Positions 24,499 to 33,906 of a stretch of DNA of 64,000 nt are shown here, in pieces. Position 1 is the stretch's first letter. Each line of letters opens with the position of its first letter. A program made the position numbers and the translations under genes. This DNA is from Clostridium bornimense (lineage in GTDB: Bacteria > Bacillota > Clostridia > Clostridiales > Clostridiaceae): NCBI RefSeq assembly GCF_000577895.1, contig NZ_HG917868.1:1736001-1800000 (forward strand). Direction: 5' to 3'. The notes beneath the pieces are model-generated. The model did not search any database. It was not told the DNA's origin and saw only the letters and a list, made by a program, of their open reading frames with translations.

Positions 24499-25647
24499 TT
24501 ACCTTTTTTTATTTATTTTACGCTTTTTACTATGTATCGATATATTTAAAAGTACCCCCGAAGCAAATAAATTTATCATAAGAGCTGTTCCACCATAACT
24601 TATGAACGGCAACGGTACCCCGGTAACTGGCATCGCTCCAGATACTACTGCAATATTAATAATTGCTTGTAATCCTAAAACACAAGTTATTCCTAATGCT
24701 AATAACATTCCATGAGTATCTTCTGCATTTAAAGCTACTTTAAGTCCTCTTGTTAATAGCAGTATTATAAGCATTATAAGTAGAAAACATCCTATAAAAC
24801 CAAACTCTTCTCCTATTATAGCAAATATAAAATCATTGTGAGGTTCAGGTAAAAAGAATGCCTTCTGTCTTGATTGTCCAAGTCCTTGTCCAATTACTCC
24901 TCCTGAAGATAAAGCAAACCAGGATTGTATAAGTTGATATCCTTTCCCTTGAGGATCTTTAAAAGGATCTAAAAAGAACATTACTCTGGCTATTCTATAC
25001 GGTTCTACAAGTATAAAGAACACACCAAATCCAATTGCCCCAATACCTAAAAGTGCAATATGAACTATCTTAATTCCTCCAACAATTAACATTATTATCG
25101 TAGTACCTAAAATAATAGTTGCAATACTAAGATTTTTCCCTAACAATACAAGTCCAGCAAATATTCCTGCTACTGCTAGATAAGGCATTACTCCATATGT
25201 AAAACTCTTCATTCTCTCACCTTTTCTAGCTATAGAAGCCGCTGAAAAAAACACAACAATATATTTTGCTAATTCTGATGGTTGAAATCCAAGTGGTCCT
25301 AATCTTACCCATCTTCTTGCTCCATTAACAGCAGGAAAAAATAATGCTGCTATTAATGATACTGCTGTTATTGCCATACCCCATAAAAGAAACTTCTTTT
25401 TTCTGTATTTCCTATAATCTATTCTAGAAACAAAAAACATCATTATTACTCCTACAAATGCGAAGGCTCCTTGTCTTAAAAAGAAATACATCTCATTATT
25501 TCCATATGCTTTAGAATGTAATGATATATAGGATGATGCACTAAAAACCATTATTACTCCGATTGAAACTAATAATAATATTGTTGCAAGGAGCACAAAA
25601 TCTACTGATCCCCTATCATCACATAACTTTTTAATTTTTTTTATCAT
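24499..25647 (-). CDS. ftsW: SEDS glycosyltransferase FtsW/SpoVE
   Basis: The 382-residue polytopic protein has about 10 helices and SEDS hallmarks: GARRWVRLGPLGFQPSELAK, LVGGIKIVHIALLG, SWFALSSGGVIGQGLGQSRQ, and PVTGVPLPFISYGGTALM near the C-terminus. SEDS proteins polymerise lipid II into glycan at the septum together with a class B PBP, here SpoVD. In Bacillus the gene at this dcw position is spoVE, for cortex synthesis, while ftsW is elsewhere. The sequence alone does not separate them. The SD AGGGGGGAG is strong. Confidence 0.92.
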   Translation of the reverse strand: MIKKIKKLCDDRGSVDFVLLATILLLVSIGVIMVFSASSYISLHSKAYGNNEMYFFLRQGAFAFVGVIMMFFVSRIDYRKYRKKKFLLWGMAITAVSLIAALFFPAVNGARRWVRLGPLGFQPSELAKYIVVFFSAASIARKGERMKSFTYGVMPYLAVAGIFAGLVLLGKNLSIATIILGTTIIMLIVGGIKIVHIALLGIGAIGFGVFFILVEPYRIARVMFFLDPFKDPQGKGYQLIQSWFALSSGGVIGQGLGQSRQKAFFLPEPHNDFIFAIIGEEFGFIGCFLLIMLIILLLTRGLKVALNAEDTHGMLLALGITCVLGLQAIINIAVVSGAMPVTGVPLPFISYGGTALMINLFASGVLLNISIHSKKRKINKKR

Positions 25648-25667
25648 AAACTCCCCCCTTACTTACC

Positions 25668-26645
25668 CTAAAAAGTAAAGTATAATGCAAATATCCCTAA
25701 TATACATAAGACAAAAGTTGCGACTGTAAATACTGTAACTACTTTAGTCTCTTTCCATCCTAAAGCTTCAAAATGATGATGTACTGGTGCCATTTTGAAA
25801 AACCTTTTTTTCGTTTTCTTATAATAAGTAACTTGAATTATAACTGAAAGAGCTTCAAAAACATATATTCCACCTACTATTACTACAAATATAGGCATCT
25901 TTAAAACCATAGCTGTAGCCCCTACAACTCCTCCTAAAGCTAGAGATCCAGTATCTCCCATAAATATCTTTGCTGGATAAGCATTATTTTTTAGGAATCC
26001 TAATAAAGCTCCTATGGTAATTCCTGCAAATATAACTATATTTAACTTTCCAAACATAAATGCTGCAACAGCAAAAAATGTCATAACCATTAATGTCACT
26101 GATGTAGCAAGACCATCTAACCCATCTGTTAAATTAACAGCATTAGTTACTGCAGCATAATAGAACACCATTAATAATACATATGGAATAAATCCAAAAT
26201 CTATTGTATTTTCAACAAATGGAAACTTTAAATCAGTCCCAATAACTTTAGCTCCTAAAACACTTAGAAAAGTAGATACAACAAGTAGTAATACCATTTT
26301 TTCCATTGGTCTTAGACCTTCATTCTGCTTTTTAATTATCTTAATTGAATCATCTAAAAGCCCAATAATACCAAATCCAAATAATGCAAATACAGGTATC
26401 ATTCCATCAATCTTTAAAAGTTTAAAATTTAAAACCATAACTATAAGAATTGATATCATAAATGTAACTCCACCCATTGTAGGTGTTCCAGCTTTCTTTT
26501 GATGACTCTTTGGTCCTTCTTCCCTTATTGGTTGCCCGAATTTAAATTTATGCAAAATTGGTATCATTCTTGGACATATAATAAGTGTTATCATTAGTGC
26601 TAATAATATATCAAATAATAATGTTAAATAAAAGTTAATATCCAT
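25668..26645 (-). CDS. mraY: Phospho-MurNAc-pentapeptide transferase
   Basis: The 325-residue membrane enzyme with about 10 helices carries MraY motifs GTPTMGGVTFMIS, LLDDSIKI (Asp pair), NAVNLTDGLDGLATSVT and KIFMGDTGSLALGG. The C-terminal MAPVHHHFEALGWKE is the histidine motif. It attaches phospho-MurNAc-pentapeptide to undecaprenyl phosphate, making lipid I. Spacing to murF and ftsW is about 20 bp. murD, which often follows mraY, is not present here. Confidence 0.97.
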   Translation of the reverse strand: MDINFYLTLLFDILLALMITLIICPRMIPILHKFKFGQPIREEGPKSHQKKAGTPTMGGVTFMISILIVMVLNFKLLKIDGMIPVFALFGFGIIGLLDDSIKIIKKQNEGLRPMEKMVLLLVVSTFLSVLGAKVIGTDLKFPFVENTIDFGFIPYVLLMVFYYAAVTNAVNLTDGLDGLATSVTLMVMTFFAVAAFMFGKLNIVIFAGITIGALLGFLKNNAYPAKIFMGDTGSLALGGVVGATAMVLKMPIFVVIVGGIYVFEALSVIIQVTYYKKTKKRFFKMAPVHHHFEALGWKETKVVTVFTVATFVLCILGIFALYFTF

Positions 26646-26662
26646 TGTTTCTTCCTTTCCAG

Positions 26663-28006
26663 CTAAATTAAATTATTCACTATTTCTTCAAATTTACTTC
26701 CTCTAGAAGCTTTTACTAATACAGCATAATTTTTATCTAAAGCTTTCACATAATTAACTATAGACTCTTTATCTTCAAAGACTACAGTACTTTCACCAAA
26801 TCCGTCTTTATATGCCCTAGAATATTCTCCGGTAGTTAATAACAAATCTATACCTTTTTCCTTGGCATATTCTCCAACATTTTTATGTGCATTATAACTT
26901 TCATCACCAAGCTCTCTCATATCTCCTACAATTATAATATTATAAGACTTCTTTAAGTTCATGAGAACATCTATACCTGCCTTCATTGAGTCTGGGCTTG
27001 CATTATAGGTATCATTAATAATAATATTGTTATTCTTCTCCTTAACATCAAGTCTCATAGATGTAGATTCAATATTTTTAAACCCTTTGTTAATTTCTTT
27101 ATCGCTAAGACCTAGCTTCCTTCCTACTGCTATAGCTAAAAGTCCATTAAGTACACTATGATATCCTAGCTGTTCTACTAAAAACGAAGATTCATCTACA
27201 GTAAATTCTACACTATCTTCACAAATTTTTATATCTTTAGCTTTAATATCATAATAATCATCATCGGCACCAATTTTTATAACTTCATAATCTTTTCTAG
27301 ATATGGTCTTTAATAAATCATTTTCTCCATTTATAATAAGAACATTTTCCTTATTAAATCCTGTTGTTATTTCCATCTTAGCTTTTAATATGTTCTCTCT
27401 AGTTTTTAAATTTTCTATATGAGACATTCCTACATTAGTTATAACTGCTATATCTGGTTTACCTGCCAAAGCTAATCTTTCAATTTCCCCTAAATTGCTC
27501 ATACCCATTTCTAATACTGCAATATCATAACTATTATCAATGCTGAATATCATAAGTGGTACGCCTACTTCATTATTAAAATTACCCTTTGTCTTAAAAA
27601 CCTTGTATTTACTACTTAGAGCTGCTGCTACCAAATCCTTTGTTGATGTTTTCCCAGTAGATCCAGTTATTCCAACTACTTTTATATCTAACTTTCTTCT
27701 ATAATAAGCTGCTAAATCCAAAAGTGCTTTTCTCGTGTCCTCTACTATTATTATATTTCCTAACCCTTTAGTTTTTAAGACATCAAAGGCTATTTCATCT
27801 ATTATTACTGCTGAAGCACCATTTTCTAATGCAACATCAGCAAATTTATTCCCATTAAAATTTTCTCCTTTTAATGCTATAAATAAAGCACCTTCTTTTA
27901 TCTTTCTTGTATCTGTTTCTACATAAGTTATTTTTCTTTCACCATTATATTCTAGATATCTTCCATTAACAGCTTCTAGTATTTCATTAAATGATAAATT
28001 TTCCAT
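26663..28006 (-). CDS. murF: UDP-MurNAc-tripeptide:D-Ala-D-Ala ligase
   Basis: The 447-residue Mur ligase has its P-loop at VGITGSTGKTST (about 111-122). Other marks are FNNEVGVPLMIF, VLEMGMSNLGEIERLA (MurF-specific), NDTYNASPDSMKAGIDVL and VGDMRELGDES. It adds D-Ala-D-Ala to the UDP-MurNAc-tripeptide using ATP in the cytoplasm. It overlaps the end of murE by one base with SD AAGGAG, indicating coupling. Confidence 0.97.
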   Translation of the reverse strand: MENLSFNEILEAVNGRYLEYNGERKITYVETDTRKIKEGALFIALKGENFNGNKFADVALENGASAVIIDEIAFDVLKTKGLGNIIIVEDTRKALLDLAAYYRRKLDIKVVGITGSTGKTSTKDLVAAALSSKYKVFKTKGNFNNEVGVPLMIFSIDNSYDIAVLEMGMSNLGEIERLALAGKPDIAVITNVGMSHIENLKTRENILKAKMEITTGFNKENVLIINGENDLLKTISRKDYEVIKIGADDDYYDIKAKDIKICEDSVEFTVDESSFLVEQLGYHSVLNGLLAIAVGRKLGLSDKEINKGFKNIESTSMRLDVKEKNNNIIINDTYNASPDSMKAGIDVLMNLKKSYNIIIVGDMRELGDESYNAHKNVGEYAKEKGIDLLLTTGEYSRAYKDGFGESTVVFEDKESIVNYVKALDKNYAVLVKASRGSKFEEIVNNLI

Positions 28007-29439
28007 TAGAATAACTCCTTTATTAATTCTTTTACGATAACTCTCTCATCAAAAGCTATAGTTTTATCTTTTAGTATTTGATAATCTTCATGACCTTTTC
28101 CTGCAATTAATAAAACATCTTTCTCTTTTGCCATCAACATACCTTTTTTAATAGCCTCTAATCTGTTTTCTTCAACAACATAATTATCACTGCTTATACC
28201 AGCTAATATATCTTTTATAATTTCTCCTGGTTCTTCTGTTCTTGGATTATCTGATGTAACAATTGCTATATCTGATAACTCTGTAGCAATTTTACCCATA
28301 ATAGGTCTTTTACTCTTATCTCTATCTCCACCGCAACCAAAAATAGTTATAAGTCTTCCTTCTGTAAGCTCTTTCAAAGTTTTTATTATATTTTCTAGTC
28401 CATCTGGTGTATGGGCATAATCTACTATTATATCAAAAGGAATATTTTCTCCTAAAGATACTAATTCGCATCTTCCTGGTACTGCTTTTAATTCTTTCAT
28501 TCCATCAGCTATCTCTCTTAACGTCATTCCTTCTGTTAATGCTACCCCTATAACACCTAAGGCATTTTCTACGTTATACTTTCCAGGAATATTTATAGAT
28601 ATATGCTCCTGTTCATTTCTATATGTTGCGTAAAACTTAACACCTTTTGAACTTATCTCCATGTTAGTAGCATTTAAATCACCATCTTTATCAATACTAT
28701 ATGACAATGCATCTTTATATTGACCTTTTAGTTCTACTCCATACTTGTTATCTACATTAACAACTCTCTTTTTAGATACTTTAAATAGCTTTTTCTTTTC
28801 ATTAAAATAATTTTCAAGAGTTTTATGAAAATCTAAATGATCCACTGTAAGGTTAGTAAATACACCAGTGGAGAACTCTATACCATATACTCTATCTAGA
28901 GCTAAAGAATGAGAAGATACTTCCATTACACAATAATCTATATTTTCTTCTACCATATCATTAAATAACTTATATAACTCAAGTGATTCTGGTGTAGTTC
29001 TTTCAGCTTTTAATTTTTTATCTCCTATCATGTTACATATAGTTCCTATTAAACCAACCTTATATCCCTTAGATTCCAATAAAGATTTCATCATAAATGC
29101 TGAAGTAGTCTTTCCATTAGTCCCTGTTATTCCAATTATCTTCATTTTGTTTTGTGGATTATCAAAATAGTTTTTTGCTAAAATTGCAAGAGCTTTTCTA
29201 CTATCTTTTACTCTAATGTATAATGCATTTTCTATAGATATATCATCTTCTCCCACTATAACCTTTGCACCATTAGCAAGTGCTTTATCGATAAATTTGT
29301 GTCCATCTACACTAAATCCTTTAATAGCAACAAAGACATCACCATTTGTCACTTTTCTTGAATCATATTGTATCTCATTAATCTCTTCATTATATGTTTC
29401 CTTTAGATTTAAATCTTTTAATAAATTATCTAAATTCAT
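28006..29439 (-). CDS. murE: UDP-MurNAc-L-Ala-D-Glu: diaminopimelate ligase
   Basis: The 477-residue Mur ligase has the ATP loop [20 protein letters not shown] (P-loop about 103-112), [14 protein letters not shown], and the meso-DAP-binding motif DNPRTEEP in the C-terminal domain. The motif points to diaminopimelate rather than lysine as third residue. The reaction adds DAP to UDP-MurNAc-dipeptide. The SD AAGGAGTGG lies before the ATG. A GNRA-loop hairpin sits between spoVD and murE. Confidence 0.96.
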   Translation of the reverse strand: MNLDNLLKDLNLKETYNEEINEIQYDSRKVTNGDVFVAIKGFSVDGHKFIDKALANGAKVIVGEDDISIENALYIRVKDSRKALAILAKNYFDNPQNKMKIIGITGTNGKTTSAFMMKSLLESKGYKVGLIGTICNMIGDKKLKAERTTPESLELYKLFNDMVEENIDYCVMEVSSHSLALDRVYGIEFSTGVFTNLTVDHLDFHKTLENYFNEKKKLFKVSKKRVVNVDNKYGVELKGQYKDALSYSIDKDGDLNATNMEISSKGVKFYATYRNEQEHISINIPGKYNVENALGVIGVALTEGMTLREIADGMKELKAVPGRCELVSLGENIPFDIIVDYAHTPDGLENIIKTLKELTEGRLITIFGCGGDRDKSKRPIMGKIATELSDIAIVTSDNPRTEEPGEIIKDILAGISSDNYVVEENRLEAIKKGMLMAKEKDVLLIAGKGHEDYQILKDKTIAFDERVIVKELIKELF

Positions 29440-29462
29440 CTATATCCCACTCCTTATAAAGA

Positions 29463-29486
29463 AACACAATACTTTCGTATTGTGTT
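29463..29486 (-). other. Perfect hairpin with GAAA tetraloop between spoVD and murE
   Basis: On the minus strand the arms AACACAATAC and GTATTGTGTT enclose GAAA, a GNRA tetraloop. The downstream sequence is TCTTTAT, a poor U-tract. It starts 6 bp past the spoVD stop and ends 24 bp before the murE ATG. It may be a weak terminator, a processing site or an mRNA-stability element that lowers the downstream murE-ftsW level. Confidence 0.55.
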
Positions 29487-29491
29487 CCAAA

Positions 29492-31693
29492 TTAGTCTCC
29501 TACTTCTTCTAATGTTAAACTAATAGACGTTCCTACAACAACTTCAGTCTCTTTACTGATACTTTGATTAACGACTATTCCACTGTTTCCAATAAAATTA
29601 TACTTAAGACCAATAGAATCTAAAGTCTCTATAGCTCTTTCTTTACTGTAACCTCGTAGATTAGGTACACCTACCATATTATTATAATTTTCATCGTCAC
29701 TAGTGTAAAGAATAATTTTTGATCCTTCCTCTATAGAAAAACCTGGCTTAGGATTTGTATCAGATATTTTAGTACCTTCACCTTCTATTTGATATTTTAA
29801 TCCTTTTTCCTTTAATATCTTTATTGCATCTTCTTTTGAGATTCCACGAATTTCAGGAATCATAACATCCTTTGTAACTTCTGGTTTAAAATCATATGAA
29901 CTTGGTCCTAATGCTAAATAATTGAATATATCACTAAATAGTTCTCTTCCTACTGGAGCTGCTATTTGCCCTGCATAATATTTAGCAGGATCAGGTTTTA
30001 AGATAGATACCATTACTGTAATCTGAGGATTTTCAGCTGGAGCCATTCCTACAAAAGTTGAAAGATATTTACCTGGTTCATATCCACCACCATTAGGATT
30101 TGGTATCTGAGCTGTTCCTGTTTTCCCAGCAATATTATATCCTTCTACATAAGCATTTCTTCCTCCACCTTCAGAAACTACTTTTTCAAGACATTCTCTA
30201 AGTATTTTCGTTGTTTCAGTACTTAGTATTTTTTTGTTTATTACTGGTTCATATTCTTTTTCTACTACATCATTACCTTTACTATCTTTTCCAACTATTT
30301 CTTTCATAAGATGTGGAGTTATATACTGACCTCCATTAGCAACAGCATTAAATGCAGCCATATATTGTACCATAGAGTTTGTATCTGCTTGTCCAAAAGA
30401 AATTGTTGCTGTATCTATTGGATACATATCGCTAGCTTTTTTAACTATTCCACTAGTTTCTCCTGGCAAATCTATTCCAGTCTTACTTCCAAATCCAAAT
30501 AACTTAGCATATTCTTCAACTTTCTCAGCTCCAAGTTTTTCTCCTATAGAACCAAACCCTGGATTGCAAGAATTTTGTAATATCTGCTCAAAGCTTTGTG
30601 CTCCATGTCCACCATGTTTCCAGCAATGGAAGCTACTTTTACCTACATAGTGAACTCCTGTACAATTAAAATCAACCTTTGTTACATCTGTTACAATACC
30701 TTCAGCAAGGGCTGCATAAGCAGTTATTACTTTATATACAGATCCTGGTTCCATAGCATCACTTACTGCTCTATTTCTCCAAAGTTTTTGCAGTTCATCT
30801 CCATCTACACCATCAACCCAAGGATCATTAAGATCATATCCTGGTGCAGTAGCCATTGCTAATACTTCACCATTGTTAGGATTCATAACAATAATAGATA
30901 CTGCTTCAGCACTATTATTAGTAAGAGCTTCATTAGCATACTTCTCTGCAAATCCTTGAATAGTTTCATCTAATGTTAATACAACATCTTTTCCATCTAC
31001 CGCTGGATAATATTGAGCTATTCCATAAGGTAAATCTTGTTGTATATTATCTCTCTCCGTTAATATCTCTCCCGATATTCCTGATAACTCATCATCATAT
31101 TGATATTCTATACCTGTCAATCCTTTTCCATCAGAATTAGTATGTCCAATAACTTGTGATGCAAAATTACCATTAGGATAATATCTTTTTGTATCTGGAG
31201 AAATTATTATTCCGTTAGCTTCCTTTTCTAAAGCTAATGCTTTTAGTTTATTAGCAACATCATCTTCTATTCTTCTTTTTAGAATTGAATACCCTAAATC
31301 TTCTCCCTTAGATCCCTTTATTGTAAGTTTTTCATAAACTTCTTCTTCTGTCATATCAACTATAGGTGCTATATCTTTTGCAAGTTCTTCCAATGTAAAT
31401 TTCTCTTTTTTCACACCATCTCTTAAAGTGTTCAAATCTAAATCTACTCTAAACAAGTTTCCTGATATAGCTAACTCTTTACCTCTACGATCTAAAATAC
31501 GACCTCTTTTAGCGGCTATTTTTACCTTTGAAGTCCACTGTCTCATAGCTTTTTCCTTAAGCCCTTTAGAATCAAGAACCATAACTCTAAATAAAACAGT
31601 TGTTAATCCTATAAAAAGTAAAATAAGTATGCCATAAATACCTATAGCTCTCCTTTTGGATATGTACCTGTCACTATATTTTTTTTTACTCAA
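29492..31693 (-). CDS. spoVD: Class B penicillin-binding protein with PASTA domains (SpoVD/FtsI)
   Basis: The 733-residue protein has one N-terminal TM helix (about 17-38), a pedestal domain (RGRILDRRGKELAIS) and a transpeptidase domain. The transpeptidase motifs are GSVYK (Ser318), SCN (375-377) and KTG (524-526). Two C-terminal PASTA repeats follow (about 600-730, IPEIRGISKEDAIKILKEKG; VPNLRGYSKERAIETLDSIG). It crosslinks peptidoglycan at the septum or, as SpoVD, during cortex formation. The single PBP gene in this dcw cluster may serve either role. The start is TTG, 8 nt after GGAGG. Confidence 0.94.
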   Translation of the reverse strand: MSKKKYSDRYISKRRAIGIYGILILLFIGLTTVLFRVMVLDSKGLKEKAMRQWTSKVKIAAKRGRILDRRGKELAISGNLFRVDLDLNTLRDGVKKEKFTLEELAKDIAPIVDMTEEEVYEKLTIKGSKGEDLGYSILKRRIEDDVANKLKALALEKEANGIIISPDTKRYYPNGNFASQVIGHTNSDGKGLTGIEYQYDDELSGISGEILTERDNIQQDLPYGIAQYYPAVDGKDVVLTLDETIQGFAEKYANEALTNNSAEAVSIIVMNPNNGEVLAMATAPGYDLNDPWVDGVDGDELQKLWRNRAVSDAMEPGSVYKVITAYAALAEGIVTDVTKVDFNCTGVHYVGKSSFHCWKHGGHGAQSFEQILQNSCNPGFGSIGEKLGAEKVEEYAKLFGFGSKTGIDLPGETSGIVKKASDMYPIDTATISFGQADTNSMVQYMAAFNAVANGGQYITPHLMKEIVGKDSKGNDVVEKEYEPVINKKILSTETTKILRECLEKVVSEGGGRNAYVEGYNIAGKTGTAQIPNPNGGGYEPGKYLSTFVGMAPAENPQITVMVSILKPDPAKYYAGQIAAPVGRELFSDIFNYLALGPSSYDFKPEVTKDVMIPEIRGISKEDAIKILKEKGLKYQIEGEGTKISDTNPKPGFSIEEGSKIILYTSDDENYNNMVGVPNLRGYSKERAIETLDSIGLKYNFIGNSGIVVNQSISKETEVVVGTSISLTLEEVGD

Positions 31694-31707
31694 AATTGAT
31701 ACCTCCG

Positions 31708-32190
31708 CTAGAATAGACCTTTAATTTTGTCAAATATACTTTCTTTTTCGTCTACCTTTGTTGGCTCAGCGAATGTTTTTTCATTTCCTTCCAACACAAT
31801 AGCTGTTCCCTTTTGTGGAAGAACCATATTATGACTTTCCTTTGCAGTATTTAAAACATCCTTTTCTTCTGCAACTTTTAGTAAATCAATTTTTAATTTT
31901 TCATTGTATCTTTCTGCCACTCCTAATTCATCTTTAGCATCAAAATACTGGTCCTGCAATGAATATATTATACTGTACCTAGAAACTAAAAGTATTCCTG
32001 TAACTAAAACCATAAATATACTAAGTAATACAGATACTCTTAACCTAACTAAATTCTTTTTAGCTTTTTGTTTAGACCTTACCCTTTGCTCCCTAAGCTT
32101 CTCATATTCGTTTTCCCTTTGTACTTCAATAGCGCTTTGTTTTAAAGCGTTGCTGCCTTTAATTATATATTCCTCTTTCTCCACTAACAT
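31708..32190 (-). CDS. ftsL: Cell division protein FtsL
   Basis: The 160-residue bitopic protein has a basic cytoplasmic tail (LREQRVRSKQKAKKNLVRLR) and one TM helix (VLLSIFMVLVTGILLVS). A leucine-zipper-like coiled coil follows, ending with the conserved NTAKESHNMVLPQKGTAIVL. The call rests on this layout and on the position between rsmH and spoVD. FtsL forms a complex with DivIC and DivIB that activates septal wall synthesis. The strongly charged C-terminal extension (EKTFAEPTKVDEKESIFDKI) is longer than in many FtsL proteins. Confidence 0.88.
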   Translation of the reverse strand: MLVEKEEYIIKGSNALKQSAIEVQRENEYEKLREQRVRSKQKAKKNLVRLRVSVLLSIFMVLVTGILLVSRYSIIYSLQDQYFDAKDELGVAERYNEKLKIDLLKVAEEKDVLNTAKESHNMVLPQKGTAIVLEGNEKTFAEPTKVDEKESIFDKIKGLF

Positions 32191-32208
32191 ATTTATTCCC
32201 CCCTAGTG

Positions 32209-33147
32209 CTATTTAGAACTCTTCTTCTCACAAATTCTAAGTTTTGCACTTCTACTTCTATTATTAAGATTTAATTCTTCATCGCTACATTCAATTGGCT
32301 TTCTAGTAATGATTTTTACTTTAGGTTTCTTACCACATACACATATAGGAAATTCACTTGGACATGTACATGGTTTTTCATTATCTCTAAAAATATTCTT
32401 TACTATTCTATCTTCTAAAGAATGGAATGTTATTATAGATAGCCTTCCCCCGTCGTTTAATCTATCTATAGAATCATTTATTGCCTTATCTAAAATTGAT
32501 AACTCACTATTTACTTCTATTCTTATAGCTTGAAATGTTTTTTTCCCAGGATGTCCATCCTTTCTAAACTTAGCAGGAATAGATTTTTTTATAATTTCTA
32601 CTAGTTCAAATGTAGTTTCTATAGGCTTAATTTCTCTATCGATAACTATATGTTTAGCAATATTTTTTGCAAATTTTTCTTCACCAAAATCTCTTATAAC
32701 TTTATATAATTTTTCTTCACTATATTCATTAACTACATTATATGCTGAAAATTCTTTTTCTCTATTCATCCTCATGTCAAGTGGGGCATCTTTATGATAA
32801 CTGAATCCTCTTTCTGCTTGATCCAATTGTGGTGATGATACTCCTAAATCCATAACAATACCATCAACTTTTTCAATTCCTAAACTATCCAAGACCTCAG
32901 ATATATTATAGAAATTATTATGTACATATTCTACGTTATTAAACTTACTTAATCTTTTTTTTGATGCTTCAAGAGCCATAGTATCTTGATCTATACCTAT
33001 AAGTTTTCCACTTCCATCTAGTCTTTTTAAGATTTCTTCAGAATGGCCTCCTCCACCTAAAGTACAATCAACATAAATTCCGTTTTCTCTTACATTTAAG
33101 CCGTCTACTGTCTCTGAAAGCATTACTGTATAATGACTAAACTCCAT
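32209..33147 (-). CDS. rsmH: 16S rRNA C1402 N4-methyltransferase
   Basis: The 312-residue SAM-dependent methyltransferase has the motif [35 protein letters not shown], and the C-terminal RSAKLRICE. It modifies C1402 of 16S rRNA in the P-site with RsmI. It contains a Cys cluster ([16 protein letters not shown]) that is common in clostridial homologues and may bind metal. It is second in the mraZ operon, 13 bp after mraZ. Confidence 0.97.
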   Translation of the reverse strand: MEFSHYTVMLSETVDGLNVRENGIYVDCTLGGGGHSEEILKRLDGSGKLIGIDQDTMALEASKKRLSKFNNVEYVHNNFYNISEVLDSLGIEKVDGIVMDLGVSSPQLDQAERGFSYHKDAPLDMRMNREKEFSAYNVVNEYSEEKLYKVIRDFGEEKFAKNIAKHIVIDREIKPIETTFELVEIIKKSIPAKFRKDGHPGKKTFQAIRIEVNSELSILDKAINDSIDRLNDGGRLSIITFHSLEDRIVKNIFRDNEKPCTCPSEFPICVCGKKPKVKIITRKPIECSDEELNLNNRSRSAKLRICEKKSSK

Positions 33148-33160
33148 TGTCTTTCTCCTT

Positions 33161-33589
33161 CTATATTCCTAATTCAGACATTTTCTCACCAATTTCATCC
33201 ATATTTATGTCACTTTCCGTATAGCTGTTCCACTTTTCCTTACTCCAAATTTCAATTCTATTGGATACGCCAATAGACACTACTTCTTTAACTATCCCCG
33301 CATATTGCATTAAGTTTTGTGGAATTAAAGTTCTACCTTGCTTATCAAAAGTCATTTCGTTTGCTCCTGAAAAAAAGAATCTTACAAAAGCTCGAGCATC
33401 TTTAGATGTTAGTGGTAATGACTTTAGCTTTTCTTCTAGTATGGCCCATTCATTTCGTGGGTATACATAAAGACATCCATCAAGACCTTTTGTCATTATA
33501 CATGAGTCACCTAAACCTTCTCTAAACTTTGAAGGGAGAATTATTCTGTTTTTAGCATCAATGGCATGTCCATATTCACCTATAAACAT
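33161..33589 (-). CDS. mraZ: Transcriptional regulator MraZ
   Basis: The 142-residue protein consists of two SpoVT/AbrB-like repeats. It starts [20 protein letters not shown], with the second repeat near [18 protein letters not shown]. MraZ forms a ring and binds direct repeats in its own promoter, controlling the dcw operon. Here three matching AAAGTGG boxes lie just upstream, so autoregulation is well supported. The ATG follows GGGGTGA. It is the first gene of the eight-gene operon ending at ftsW/spoVE. Confidence 0.97.
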   Translation of the reverse strand: MFIGEYGHAIDAKNRIILPSKFREGLGDSCIMTKGLDGCLYVYPRNEWAILEEKLKSLPLTSKDARAFVRFFFSGANEMTFDKQGRTLIPQNLMQYAGIVKEVVSIGVSNRIEIWSKEKWNSYTESDINMDEIGEKMSELGI

Positions 33590-33615
33590 TCTTTCACCCC
33601 AATTTCATAACTTCG

Positions 33616-33645
33616 AACCACTTTAAACCACTTTAAACCACTTTA
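33616..33645 (-). promoter_or_regulatory. Three MraZ-binding boxes (10-bp phased)
   Basis: On the minus strand AAAGTGG is repeated three times at exact 10-bp steps (33638-33644, 33628-33634, 33618-33624), each followed by TT. This matches the AAAGTG-type direct repeats known as MraZ boxes in low-GC Gram-positives and mollicutes. They sit just downstream of the -10 box, over the predicted start of transcription, and about 30 bp before the mraZ ATG. Confidence 0.88.
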
Positions 33646-33650
33646 CTTAT

Positions 33651-33679
33651 ATTTTATATTCATTTTCACATCTATTCAA
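33651..33679 (-). promoter_or_regulatory. Promoter of the mraZ operon
   Basis: TTGAAT (33674-33679), a 17-bp spacer and TAAAAT (33651-33656) on the minus strand form a good sigma-A promoter. The MraZ boxes start 6 bp beyond the -10, so bound MraZ would block initiation. Confidence 0.65.
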
Positions 33680-33835
33680 CCATATATGCAAATTTTATTT
33701 AAATTTTATAACATTTTTTATATGAATACGTTAATTTAATACTTTTATTCCTTATACTGTAATTTATCTGAATTAAAATATTAATATGCTAATAGATTTT
33801 TTCTGTTATCATTTTTTTCTCAAATTCTATCTTTC

Positions 33836-33864
33836 TTGAAATATAATACGCCGTAAGATATAAT
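33836..33864 (+). promoter_or_regulatory. Sigma-A promoter of ychF
   Basis: TTGAAA (33836-33841), a 17-bp spacer and a perfect TATAAT (33859-33864) lie 42 bp before the ychF ATG. The rest of the 317-bp gap between mraZ and ychF (33680-33835) is AT-rich with no other feature I can recognise. Confidence 0.8.
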
Positions 33865-33906
33865 CTATAGTTAGATATTATATGTATTTAGAAAGGATAT
33901 TTTAAG

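Noticed and set aside
33616-33645. The tandem CCACTTTAAA units considered as a CRISPR or simple satellite
   Set aside because: Three 10-bp units without spacers are better explained as MraZ boxes, given their position at the mraZ promoter.
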